Below are positions 1 through 7,788 of a stretch of DNA of 21,364 bases, piece by piece. A program made the translations under genes and the position numbers. The stretch is from the NCBI GenBank assembly GCA_947589135.1, contig CANPZT010000012.1, forward strand, positions 1 through 21,364, read 5' to 3'. The stretch comes from an uncultured Clostridia bacterium (GTDB lineage Bacteria; Bacillota; Clostridia; TANB77; CAG-508). Below the pieces are notes generated by a model. That model saw only the letters and a program-made list of their open reading frames with translations, was not told the origin of the DNA and did no database searches. Positions within the stretch are counted from its first letter, which is position 1. The number at the start of each line of letters is the position of its first letter.

Positions 1-407
1 GTTTAATATCTAATAAAACTAAGTCAGTAAGAGATAAAACTTTTTTTATATCATCTGTAAGTGCAACCATACCTGAGGTATCAATACAAGTATGAATATT
101 ATGCTTTTTTAATTTTGTAAAAAGTTCTATCAAAAATTTTACTTGTAAAAGAGGTTCTCCTCCAGTAACAGTAACTCCTCCGATTAGGATAGATATAATT
201 TTTATAACGTATAATTTTATCATAAATATCATCTAAAGATTTATATTCACCTGAGTTAATATCCCAAGTATCACGATTGTGGCAATACTTGCATTGTAAA
301 TGACAACCTTGCAAAAATAGTACAAATCGAATTCCTGGGCCATCAACAGTTCCAAAAGACTCTATTGAATGAACTTTTGCATAATACTTTAAATCTTTTT
401 CTTCCAT
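1..407 (-). CDS. pflA: Pyruvate formate-lyase activating enzyme (radical SAM), 3' end outside window, +1 frameshift
   Basis: PflA uses a 4Fe-4S cluster and S-adenosylmethionine to place the glycyl radical on PflB. The N-terminal part shows the radical-SAM cluster motif CxxxCxxC (GCHLQCKYCHN, about residues 34-44) after the family stretch SFGTVDGPGIR. The start ATG at 405-407 has AAGGAG a few bases upstream. The frame breaks at codon 76 (CGG, 180-182 on the plus strand). Skipping one base there restores GGVTVTGGEPLLQ, the family's conserved SAM-binding segment, and that frame stays open to the window edge, ending DLVLLDIK. About 135 of the usual roughly 240 residues are present. It lies 79 bp downstream of pflB, in the usual pflB-pflA order. 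Whether the shift is a sequence error, a mutation or recoding cannot be told here; the identity is secure. Confidence 0.9.
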
Positions 408-444
408 TTGTTATCTCCTTTAATTAAACATTAGAAAAGTAATA

Positions 445-479
445 AGTGATGTTTTTAAATTTATATAAAAAACATCACT
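445..479 (-). terminator. Hairpin between pflB and pflA
   Basis: Perfect 12-bp inverted repeat (445-456 with 468-479) around an 11-nt loop, in the 79-bp gap after pflB and before the pflA ribosome site. On the minus strand it is followed by TTATTACTTTTCT rather than a clean U-run, so it could be a partial terminator or an mRNA-stabilising structure that sets a lower level of pflA than pflB. Confidence 0.5.
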
Positions 480-486
480 ATAAATT

Positions 487-2724
487 TTAAATTCTTTCAT
501 GAATTGTTCTATTAATTACATCTAATTGTTGTTCTCTAGTTAATTTTGTAAAGTTTACAGCATATCCAGATACTCTAATTGTTAGCTGAGGGTATTTTTC
601 TGGATGTTCCATTGCATCTTCTAATAAACTTCTATCAAATACATTTACATTTATATGATGCCCTGTCTGTGCGAAATATCCATCTAGCATATTTACTAAA
701 TTGTCAATTCTTTCATTTTCTGTTTTTCCAAGTGTCCCTGGTGTGATAGAAAATGTATAAGATATTCCATCTTCTGCATTATCAAATGGTAGTTTTGCAA
801 TAGAATTCATTACTGCTAAGGCTCCATTAGTATCTCTTCCATGTAGTGGATTTGCTCCTGGTCCAAAAGGTGATCCTGCTTTTCTTCCATCTGGAGTACT
901 TCCTGTTGCTTTACCATATACGACATTTGAAGTAATTGTTAATATTGATAGTGTAGCTGTAGAATTTCTATAAGTTTGATGCTTCTTTAGTTTATGCATA
1001 AATGTTTTTACAAGTTCAACTGCAATTTGGTCTACTCTATCATCATCATTTCCAAATTTAGGAAAATCACCTTCCACTTTATAATCTACTGCTAGTCCAG
1101 CTTCATTTCTAATTACTTTTACTTTTGCATATTTAATTGCAGATAAAGAATCTGTAACAACTGATAAACCAGCAATTCCACAAGCCATTGTTCTATATAT
1201 ATCTTTGTCATGTAATGCCATTTCAATTGCTTCATAAGAATATTTATCATGCATATAATGGATAGCATTTAATGCCTTTATATAGATTTTTGCTACATAA
1301 TCCATCATTTGATTAAATTTTTCCATTACTTCATCATAATTTAAATATTCAGAAGTAATAGGTTCATATTTTGGAGTGATTTGTTTTCCAGATATTTCAT
1401 CTTTACCTCCATTAATTGCATATAATAAAGTTTTTGCAAGATTTGCTCTAGCACCAAAGAATTGCATTTGTTTACCAATTCGCATTGGAGAAACACAACA
1501 AGCAATTCCATAATCATCTCCTAATGTAATTCTCATTAAATCATCATTTTCATATTGAATTGATGATGTTTTAATAGATAAACTTGTTGTGAATTTCTTG
1601 AAGCCTTCTGGTAATCTAGTTGACCAAAGAACAGTTAAGTTTGGTTCAGGTGCAGGTCCTAAATTTTGTAATGTGTGTAAAACTCTAAAAGAGTTTTTAG
1701 TAACTAAAGTTCTACCATCTATTCCCATACCACCAATACTCTCTGTTACCCATACAGGATCTCCACTAAATAATTCATTATATTCTGGAGTTCTTAAGAA
1801 ACGTACTAATCGTAATTTCATTACGAAATGGTCCATTATTTCTTGAGCTTCTTCTTCTGTAATAATTCCATTTTTTAAATCTCTTTCAAAGTAAATATCT
1901 AAGAAGGTAGAAGTTCTACCAAGGCTCATTGCAGCACCATTTTGATCTTTAATAGCTGCTAAATATCCGAAATATAGCCATTGGACAGCCTCTTTTGCAT
2001 TTGATGCTGGTTTTGAAATATCAAATCCATATTTAGAAGCCATTACTTTTAATTCATTTAGAGCTTTTATTTGTTCACTTATTTCTTCTCTTTCTCTAAT
2101 TATTTTTTCTGTTAATTCATCAACATCTAATACATCTAAATCTTTTTTCTTCTCTTCAATTAAAATATCAACACCATATAAAGCAACTCTTCTATAATCT
2201 CCAATAATTCTTCCACGACCATATCCATCAGGAAGTCCTGTAATTAGATGAGATGATCTTGCAGCTCTTATGTCAGGTGTATAAACATCAAATACACCAT
2301 CATTGTGAGTTTTTCTATATTTATGAAAGATTTCTTCAACTTTATCATCTACTTTTCTTCCATAGGCTTCACATGATTTTTCAACAATTCTAATTCCACC
2401 AAATGGCATTATAGCTCTTTTTAAAGGAGCATCTGTTTGAAGCCCAACAATTTCTTCTAAATTTTTATCAATATATCCTGCTTCATGACTAGATACAGTA
2501 GAAACAGTTTCAGTGTCTATATCTAAAACTCCACCTTCTGAATTTTTTTCTTTGTTATATAATTCTAATACTTCGTTCCATAATTTTTTTGTTTTTTCTG
2601 TTGTATTTGATAAAAAAGAGCTATCTCCTTCATAAGGAGTATAATTTTTTTGTATAAAGTCTCTCACATTTATTTCTGATTTCCAATCTCCTGTAACAAA
2701 ATCATTCCATTGTTCAAATTTCAT
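487..2724 (-). CDS. pflB: Formate acetyltransferase (pyruvate formate-lyase)
   Basis: Cytoplasmic glycyl-radical enzyme that converts pyruvate and CoA to acetyl-CoA and formate. The 745-aa length is close to that of E. coli PflB. The catalytic pair Cys409-Cys410 lies in DDYGIACCVSPMRIG, and the C-terminal glycyl-radical motif is RVSGYAV with the radical glycine at residue 720. The start at 2724 is preceded by AGGAGGT at good spacing and by a sigma-A promoter. The frame is intact throughout, so this copy should be functional if its activase is made. It forms a unit with pflA directly downstream; with adhE elsewhere in the window it supplies acetyl-CoA for ethanol formation under anaerobiosis. 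Confidence 0.97.
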   Translation of the reverse strand: MKFEQWNDFVTGDWKSEINVRDFIQKNYTPYEGDSSFLSNTTEKTKKLWNEVLELYNKEKNSEGGVLDIDTETVSTVSSHEAGYIDKNLEEIVGLQTDAPLKRAIMPFGGIRIVEKSCEAYGRKVDDKVEEIFHKYRKTHNDGVFDVYTPDIRAARSSHLITGLPDGYGRGRIIGDYRRVALYGVDILIEEKKKDLDVLDVDELTEKIIREREEISEQIKALNELKVMASKYGFDISKPASNAKEAVQWLYFGYLAAIKDQNGAAMSLGRTSTFLDIYFERDLKNGIITEEEAQEIMDHFVMKLRLVRFLRTPEYNELFSGDPVWVTESIGGMGIDGRTLVTKNSFRVLHTLQNLGPAPEPNLTVLWSTRLPEGFKKFTTSLSIKTSSIQYENDDLMRITLGDDYGIACCVSPMRIGKQMQFFGARANLAKTLLYAINGGKDEISGKQITPKYEPITSEYLNYDEVMEKFNQMMDYVAKIYIKALNAIHYMHDKYSYEAIEMALHDKDIYRTMACGIAGLSVVTDSLSAIKYAKVKVIRNEAGLAVDYKVEGDFPKFGNDDDRVDQIAVELVKTFMHKLKKHQTYRNSTATLSILTITSNVVYGKATGSTPDGRKAGSPFGPGANPLHGRDTNGALAVMNSIAKLPFDNAEDGISYTFSITPGTLGKTENERIDNLVNMLDGYFAQTGHHINVNVFDRSLLEDAMEHPEKYPQLTIRVSGYAVNFTKLTREQQLDVINRTIHERI

Positions 2725-2770
2725 TTCTTACCTCCTATTTTTTTATATTATTAACATTTTTTCGCATATT

Positions 2771-2799
2771 ATAATAGCATAGTAAAAAATTTTTATCAA
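2771..2799 (-). promoter_or_regulatory. Sigma-A type promoter of pflB
   Basis: Read on the minus strand: -35 TTGATA (2794-2799), 17-bp spacer, -10 TATTAT (2771-2776). It lies about 45-75 bp upstream of the pflB start. I saw no convincing operator around it. Confidence 0.7.
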
Positions 2800-2910
2800 T
2801 ATTATTATTCTAAAAAGTCTAACAAAAGTTTTATCAAATTTATGAGAATTTCTGAATAGTTCTTACAATTGCAAATATTTTAATATAAATTTAATAATAT
2901 AAAAAGACAA

Positions 2911-2940
2911 AATAAAAAATCTCAATAGATTGAGATTTTA
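2911..2940 (-). terminator. Rho-independent terminator of the XRE gene
   Basis: Perfect 10-bp stem (2916-2925 with 2930-2939), 4-nt loop, followed on the minus strand by TTTATTTTG. It sits a few bases after the stop of the XRE regulator and prevents read-through toward pflB. Confidence 0.75.
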
Positions 2941-2946
2941 TATAAT

Positions 2947-3282
2947 TTATAAATCATAATTAGAATCTGCAATTACTTTTGCAACATCATATATCAATTT
3001 TTGTTTATCTGGAGAGCAATGTGATAATAATTCAGAAAATTCCTTATTTAGATAATTTGTAGAACTACTAGAAGCACCATTTAAAAGGTATCCTTCAGTA
3101 ACATCTAATAAAGAACATAGCTGATTTAATCTTCTTAAATTAATATGTGAATTTCCTCTTTCTACTCTACTTAAAAATGCAACAGAAATATCTATCTTTT
3201 CTGCTAAATCTTCTTGAGTCATATTTTTAGCAAGTCTTGCTTGTTTTATTCTTTGACCAATTATACTATAATCTATAGCCAT
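2947..3282 (-). CDS. XRE/Cro-C1 family helix-turn-helix regulator
   Basis: A 111-aa DNA-binding protein. Residues about 8-62 form an HTH_3 domain (IGQRIKQARLAKNMTQEDLA, then IDISVAFLSRVERGNSHINL) with the recognition helix around SVAFLSRVERG. The remaining C-terminal tail of about 45 residues (KEFSELLSHCSPDKQKLIYD) is probably helical and has no domain I recognise. The ATG at 3282 is preceded by AAGGAAGGTGAT, a good ribosome site. It is a single-gene unit with its own terminator, divergent from the M23 gene. Its targets are unknown; autoregulation through the dyad at 3361-3376 is a guess. There are no phage genes nearby, so I read it as a housekeeping regulator. Confidence 0.88.
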   Translation of the reverse strand: MAIDYSIIGQRIKQARLAKNMTQEDLAEKIDISVAFLSRVERGNSHINLRRLNQLCSLLDVTEGYLLNGASSSSTNYLNKEFSELLSHCSPDKQKLIYDVAKVIADSNYDL

Positions 3283-3360
3283 TTTTTATCACCTTCCTTA
3301 TTTTATATTTGTAATATAGCATTTTATAGTTTAAATTTACAGAAACTAAAAAATATATAT

Positions 3361-3376
3361 TTAACTAATAAGTTAA
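3361..3376. promoter_or_regulatory. Short dyad upstream of the XRE gene
   Basis: TTAACT-AATA-AGTTAA is a perfect 6-bp inverted repeat about 80 bp upstream of the XRE start, in the 409-bp gap (3283-3691) shared with the M23 gene. It is a candidate operator. The rest of that gap up to 3620 is AT-rich with no ORF or strong structure that I can see. Confidence 0.3.
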
Positions 3377-3620
3377 AAGATATATATAAAGAAATCAATG
3401 CATAAAATTAGAATATATAACAAATTATATAATGAAAATATATTATTCATATTAAATGATATAGTTAAATTAAAAAAATAAATTATATAAAGCACTGTAA
3501 AAAGTAAAGAAAAATGAAGAAAAAGGCAGAAAACGAAAGAAATATATACATAATTAATCTGAAAAATGGAAAAAATTAGATATAAAAATGAGAAATTTAA
3601 ACAAAATAGGTATACATAAT

Positions 3621-3649
3621 TTGAAAATAGATAAAATATATAGTATAAT
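3621..3649 (+). promoter_or_regulatory. Sigma-A type promoter of the M23 peptidase gene
   Basis: TTGAAA (3621-3626), 17-bp spacer, TATAAT (3644-3649). Transcription would begin near 3656, about 20 bases before the ribosome site AAGGAG at 3675-3680. Confidence 0.8.
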
Positions 3650-3691
3650 AGGGGATAGTCGCATAAAAAACAGTAAGGAGAGTGAATATAT

Positions 3692-4705
3692 ATTTTAGGT
3701 AAAAGAATAAAATTTTACACGAAAGAAATTCTAAAGTATTTTAATCTTGTTCTAATAGCTATTGGTTTAATAACAGCGATTATACTAATAAAATATAAAC
3801 CAATTTATAAAATAAGTATTTCAGGAAAAGAATTAGGATATGTAAATACTAAAGAAGCATTAGAAGAAAGCATAAAAAATAATATTTTAGAAAATCAAGA
3901 AAAAAATATTGACTCTATTGAAATTCAACAAGAGCCTAAGTATGAATTAACACTAGTTAATAGAGATATTAATACAAATGAGCAACAAGTTGCAGAAAAG
4001 CTAAAAGAAGAAATTATAGTAACTTATAAATATTATGAAATTGCCCTAGGAGAAGATGTTATTGAAAAAGTAAATACAATAGAAGAAGCAGAAGAACTAT
4101 GTAACATTATTAAAAGTAAAGATTCAGAAATACAAGAGTCAAACAAAGAAAATAGTAATGTAGACTTAAACATTTGCGAAAAATACACACAAAATTCTGA
4201 AGAATTAGTAAATATAGATATAGCAAAACAAGAAATTGAATTAAAAGCACAAGAAATTATAGAAAAGCAAAAAGAAAGCGAAGCTGAACAAGAAAAAATT
4301 AATCTAATGCCAGAGATAAATGGAATAAAAATTGCTACACAACCAATATCAGGTATAATTACATCAAGATATGGAGTAAGTAGTTCAATAAGAAGTTCAA
4401 ATCATACAGGATTAGATATTGCAGCAGAAGCAGGGACACCAATTAAAGTTGTAGCAGATGGAATAATTACAAGTGCTACTTATAGTGGATCATATGGAAA
4501 TCTAGTAAAAGTAGATCATGGAAATAATGTAGAAACATGGTATGCACATACAAGCAAAATGTATGTAACTGTGGGACAACAAGTTAAAGCAGGAGATATA
4601 ATTGCAGCAGTAGGATCAACAGGAAACTCAACAGGTGCACACTTACATTTAGAAATAAGAATAAACGGAAATCATGTTAATCCACAAAATTATTTATATA
4701 AATGA
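3692..4705 (+). CDS. Membrane-anchored M23 family metallopeptidase without a standard start codon
   Basis: Predicted zinc endopeptidase of the LytM/M23 type that trims peptidoglycan outside the membrane. The frame is open from 3686, but its first ATG is at 4307, which would leave only the 132-aa catalytic end. Upstream in the same frame are a basic N-terminus (LGKRIKFYTKEILKYF), one membrane segment (about residues 16-33, LVLIAIGLITAIILI), about 150 acidic extracytoplasmic residues, a Glu/Lys/Gln-rich coiled coil and then the peptidase. Zinc ligands are His238 and Asp242 (HTGLD) and the HLH pair 317/319. AAGGAG at 3675-3680 points to a start at ATA 3686 or ATT 3692; I chose ATT (spacing 11) by inference. 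The start may be mutated, a sequence error or a rare non-AUG start. It is alone under its own promoter. Confidence 0.8.
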   Translation: MLGKRIKFYTKEILKYFNLVLIAIGLITAIILIKYKPIYKISISGKELGYVNTKEALEESIKNNILENQEKNIDSIEIQQEPKYELTLVNRDINTNEQQVAEKLKEEIIVTYKYYEIALGEDVIEKVNTIEEAEELCNIIKSKDSEIQESNKENSNVDLNICEKYTQNSEELVNIDIAKQEIELKAQEIIEKQKESEAEQEKINLMPEINGIKIATQPISGIITSRYGVSSSIRSSNHTGLDIAAEAGTPIKVVADGIITSATYSGSYGNLVKVDHGNNVETWYAHTSKMYVTVGQQVKAGDIIAAVGSTGNSTGAHLHLEIRINGNHVNPQNYLYK

Positions 4706-4745
4706 GACAATGGGGACAGTCTTCAATTGTCTCACTTTTTTTGCT
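4703..4745 (+). terminator. Terminator of the M23 gene, REP-like
   Basis: An 8-bp stem TGAGACAA/TTGTCTCA (4703-4710 with 4727-4734) followed by CTTTTTTTG. The stop codon TGA forms the foot of the stem. The loop begins TGGGGACAG, a word I associate with REP/IS200-type palindromes; that link is from memory and unproven. Confidence 0.7.
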
Positions 4746-4759
4746 TATAGCTATTTAAT

Positions 4760-4943
4760 ATTCAATTGTAAGTTATAAAATTATCTAATTATTCGGCTAC
4801 GCTACATTATAAACAAATTATAAAATTAACAAATAGGCCCCTCTCAAAACGAGTTTGAGATTCTCCCATTTGTTAATTAAATAATTTGTAATATAATTTC
4901 ACTAGCATTCATAATTAGAGAATTTTATAACTTACAATTGAAT
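4760..4943. repeat. 184-bp foldback (MITE-like) element
   Basis: Terminal inverted repeats of 33 bp (4760-4792 and 4911-4943) match at 32 of 33 positions. Inside them a second inverted pair (about 4811-4834 with 4868-4892) encloses a central small hairpin (TCTCAAA 4842-4848 with TTTGAGA 4854-4860). The whole element could fold into one long hairpin as DNA or RNA. It contains no ORF. It fills most of the 429-bp gap between the M23 gene and adhE. It is consistent with a miniature inverted-repeat element, but I see no clear target-site duplication. Confidence 0.75.
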
Positions 4944-5013
4944 AAAAAAATTATATAAATGTAACAAAAAAGGACAACTCCTTTGGCACATTATTTTTGA
5001 TATTTTAAAATTC

Positions 5014-5041
5014 TTGACAAAATTTTCTAATAATATATAAT
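5014..5041 (+). promoter_or_regulatory. Sigma-A type promoter of adhE
   Basis: TTGACA (5014-5019), 16-bp spacer, TATAAT (5036-5041). A second TATAAT at 5106-5111 in a very similar local context, with TTGTGA 19 bp upstream, may be a weaker second start closer to the gene. Confidence 0.75.
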
Positions 5042-5065
5042 AGATTTGGTTAAACTAAAGAAAAG

Positions 5066-5086
5066 TCACAAAAGATTATTTTGTGA
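5066..5086. promoter_or_regulatory. Inverted repeat in the adhE leader
   Basis: TCACAAAA-GATTA-TTTTGTGA is a perfect 8-bp dyad 25 bp downstream of the -10 box, in the untranslated leader. It could be a repressor operator or a small mRNA hairpin. The half-sites resemble TTGTGA words of Rex/CRP-type sites but are arranged in the opposite orientation, so I do not assign a regulator. Confidence 0.45.
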
Positions 5087-5134
5087 TAATAGGCTATTAA
5101 AAATATATAATAGACTATAAAAGGAGGTACAATT

Positions 5135-7753
5135 ATGGCTGAAAATGTAAGTCAAGAAGAAGAACAAAAAGTTAAGCAAATGATTGACGATTTAGTAGAA
5201 AGAGCAAAAATTGCATCACAAGAGTATCTTAAGTTAGATCAAGAAACAGTAAATAATGTTATAAAAGCAATGTCAATGGCCGGATTAGAACATCATATGG
5301 AGCTTGCAAAAATGGCAGTAGAAGAAACAAAAAGAGGAATTTATGAAGATAAAATAACAAAGAATATGTTTGCAACAGAATATGTTTATCATAGTATTAA
5401 ATATGAAAAAACAGTAGGTGTAGTAAATGAAAATGATGAAGAGGATTACATTGAAATAGCAGAACCAGTAGGAATTATTGCAGGAGTAACACCTGTTACA
5501 AATCCTACTTCAACGACAATGTTTAAATCAATTATAGCTGCAAAAACAAGAAATGTTATTATATTTGGATTTCACCCATCTGCACAAAAATGTAGTAGTG
5601 AAGCTGCAAGAATTGTGAGAGATGCAGCAGTAGAAGCAGGAGCTCCAAAAGATTGTGTATTATGGATTGAAGAACCAAGTATTTTAGCAACTAGATTATT
5701 AATGAATCATCCAGATGTAAATTTAATTTTGGCAACAGGTGGAACAGGAATGGTAAAAGCGGCATATTCATGTGGAAAACCAGCTCTTGGAGTAGGACCA
5801 GGAAATGTTCCATGTTATATTGATAAAACAGCAAAATTAGAAACATCAGTAAATGATATAGTTTTATCTAAAGCATTTGATAATGGAATGATTTGTGCAT
5901 CTGAACAAGCAGTTTTAGTTGATAGAGATATTTATGAAAAATTTGAAGAATTAATGAAAAATGCAGGATGCTATTTTGTAAATCCTGAAGAAAAGGAAAA
6001 GTTACAAAATAGTATGTTTGAATATTCAGAAGAATATGGATATAAACTAAAATCACATGTACCAGGTCAATCTCCATATACAATTGCACAAGAAGCGGGA
6101 TTTGAAATTCCAGAAGATACAAAAGTACTAGTAGTATATGAAGAAGGAATAGGAAGAGATTATCCATTCTCTAAAGAAAAACTAAGTCCAGTTTTAACTT
6201 ATTATATAGTAGAAAATGAAGAAGAAGGAATTGATAAAGCAGAAAGATTATTAGAATTTGGTGGACTTGGACATTCAGCAGTTATACACAGTGAAAATCA
6301 AGAAACAATTTTAAAATTTTCAGAAACAATGAAAGCAGGAAGAATTATTGTAAATTCTCCATCAACTCATGGAGCAATAGGTGATATATATAATACAAAT
6401 ATGCCATCACTAACACTTGGATGTGGTTCGTTTGGTGGTAATTCAACAACAGCTAATGTATCATCAGTAAATTTAATTAATATAAAAAGAGTTGCGAAAA
6501 GGAGAGTTAATATGCAATGGTTTAAAATTCCACAAAAAATATATTTTGAAGCTGGTTCAATAGCTTATTTAGAAAAAATGCCAAATATAGAAAGAGCATT
6601 TATTGTAACAGATGAAGGTATGGTAAAATTAGGATATGTTGATAAAGTTCTATATCACCTAAGAAATAGAAGACAATATGTACATTCAGAAATATTTAGT
6701 GATGTAGAATCAGATCCATCATTTGATACTATTAAAAAAGGTGTAAAAGTGATGGAAAACTTTAAGCCTGATGTAATTATTGCAATAGGTGGAGGAAGTG
6801 CAATGGATGCAGCAAAAGGAATGTGGTTATTCTATGAGCATCCAGATGCAGATGTAGAAGGTCTAAAACTTAAATTTATGGACATTAGAAAACGTACTTA
6901 TAAATTCCCAGAGCTTGGAACAAAATGTAAGATGGTTGCAATACCAACTACTTCAGGAACAGGTTCAGAGGTAACTTCATTCTCAGTTATTACAGACAAA
7001 GAGAAAAATAAAAAATATCCATTAGCAGATTATGAATTAACACCTGATGTAGCAATTATTGACCCAGATTTAGTAATGAGTCTTCCAAAATCTATTACAG
7101 CAGATACAGGTATGGATGTATTAACACACGCCATTGAGGCATATGTATCAAATATGGCATCTGATTATACAGATGGTTTAGCAGAAAAAGCTGTAGAAAT
7201 TGTTATGAAATATTTAGAACAAGCATATAATGATGGAACAAATAAATTAGCAAGAGAAAAGATGCACAATGCAAGTACAATAGCAGGTATGGCATTTACA
7301 AATGCATTTTTAGGAGTTAACCATTCTCTAGCACATAAATTAGGAGCAGAATTCCATTTACCACATGGAAGATTAAATGCAATATTATTACCATATGTAA
7401 TAAAATATAATAGCTCAAAGCCAACAAAATTTGTATCTTTTCCAAAATATGAATATTTTATTGCAGATAAAAAATATTACGAATTAGCCAAAAAAGTTGG
7501 ATTAAAAGCAGATACAGTTGAAGAAGGAATTAATAGTTTAATACAAAGAGTTCAAGAATTAAATGAACACTTAAATATACCAAAATCTTTTAAAGAAGTA
7601 GGTATCGATGAACAAGAATTCTTGTCAAAAGTAGATATGTTAGCAGATAGAGCTTTTGAAGATCAATGTACTACTGCAAATCCAAGAGTACCATTAGTAG
7701 AAGAATTAAAACAAATTTTATTAGATAGTTACTACGGAAATGAAATAAAATAA
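5135..7753 (+). CDS. adhE: Bifunctional acetaldehyde-CoA/alcohol dehydrogenase
   Basis: An 872-aa fusion enzyme that reduces acetyl-CoA to acetaldehyde and then to ethanol, using two NADH; the family forms spirosome filaments in the cytoplasm. The N-terminal CoA-acylating aldehyde dehydrogenase half (about 1-450) has the nucleotide-site stretch GKPALGVGPGNVPCYI and the catalytic Cys254 in DNGMICASEQAV. The C-terminal iron-dependent alcohol dehydrogenase half has GGGSAMDAAKGMW near residue 552, PTTSGTGSEVTSFSVIT, and the metal-ligand region HAIEAY and HSLAHKLGAEFHLPHG. The start ATG at 5135 follows AAAGGAGGT at ideal spacing. It has its own promoter and leader dyad. The frame is intact, and length and domain order are standard. 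It completes the mixed-acid branch fed by PflB. Confidence 0.98.
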   Translation: MAENVSQEEEQKVKQMIDDLVERAKIASQEYLKLDQETVNNVIKAMSMAGLEHHMELAKMAVEETKRGIYEDKITKNMFATEYVYHSIKYEKTVGVVNENDEEDYIEIAEPVGIIAGVTPVTNPTSTTMFKSIIAAKTRNVIIFGFHPSAQKCSSEAARIVRDAAVEAGAPKDCVLWIEEPSILATRLLMNHPDVNLILATGGTGMVKAAYSCGKPALGVGPGNVPCYIDKTAKLETSVNDIVLSKAFDNGMICASEQAVLVDRDIYEKFEELMKNAGCYFVNPEEKEKLQNSMFEYSEEYGYKLKSHVPGQSPYTIAQEAGFEIPEDTKVLVVYEEGIGRDYPFSKEKLSPVLTYYIVENEEEGIDKAERLLEFGGLGHSAVIHSENQETILKFSETMKAGRIIVNSPSTHGAIGDIYNTNMPSLTLGCGSFGGNSTTANVSSVNLINIKRVAKRRVNMQWFKIPQKIYFEAGSIAYLEKMPNIERAFIVTDEGMVKLGYVDKVLYHLRNRRQYVHSEIFSDVESDPSFDTIKKGVKVMENFKPDVIIAIGGGSAMDAAKGMWLFYEHPDADVEGLKLKFMDIRKRTYKFPELGTKCKMVAIPTTSGTGSEVTSFSVITDKEKNKKYPLADYELTPDVAIIDPDLVMSLPKSITADTGMDVLTHAIEAYVSNMASDYTDGLAEKAVEIVMKYLEQAYNDGTNKLAREKMHNASTIAGMAFTNAFLGVNHSLAHKLGAEFHLPHGRLNAILLPYVIKYNSSKPTKFVSFPKYEYFIADKKYYELAKKVGLKADTVEEGINSLIQRVQELNEHLNIPKSFKEVGIDEQEFLSKVDMLADRAFEDQCTTANPRVPLVEELKQILLDSYYGNEIK

Positions 7754-7782
7754 TTGAAAAGTCAAAAGATATATGCTATAAT
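7754..7782 (+). promoter_or_regulatory. Sigma-A type promoter of the small 7.8-8.05 kb transcript
   Basis: TTGAAA (7754-7759), 17-bp spacer, TATAAT (7777-7782). The -35 box starts at the base right after the adhE stop codon. Transcription should begin near 7789. Confidence 0.8.
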
Positions 7783-7788
7783 AAAGTT

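Noticed and set aside
4760..4943. CRISPR array or phage attachment site
   Set aside because: The structure is a single inverted repeat, not spaced direct repeats, and no integrase or cas gene is nearby.
5066..5086. Rex or CRP/FNR operator at the adhE dyad
   Set aside because: The half-sites are in the reverse orientation (TCACAA...TTGTGA) relative to those consensus sites.
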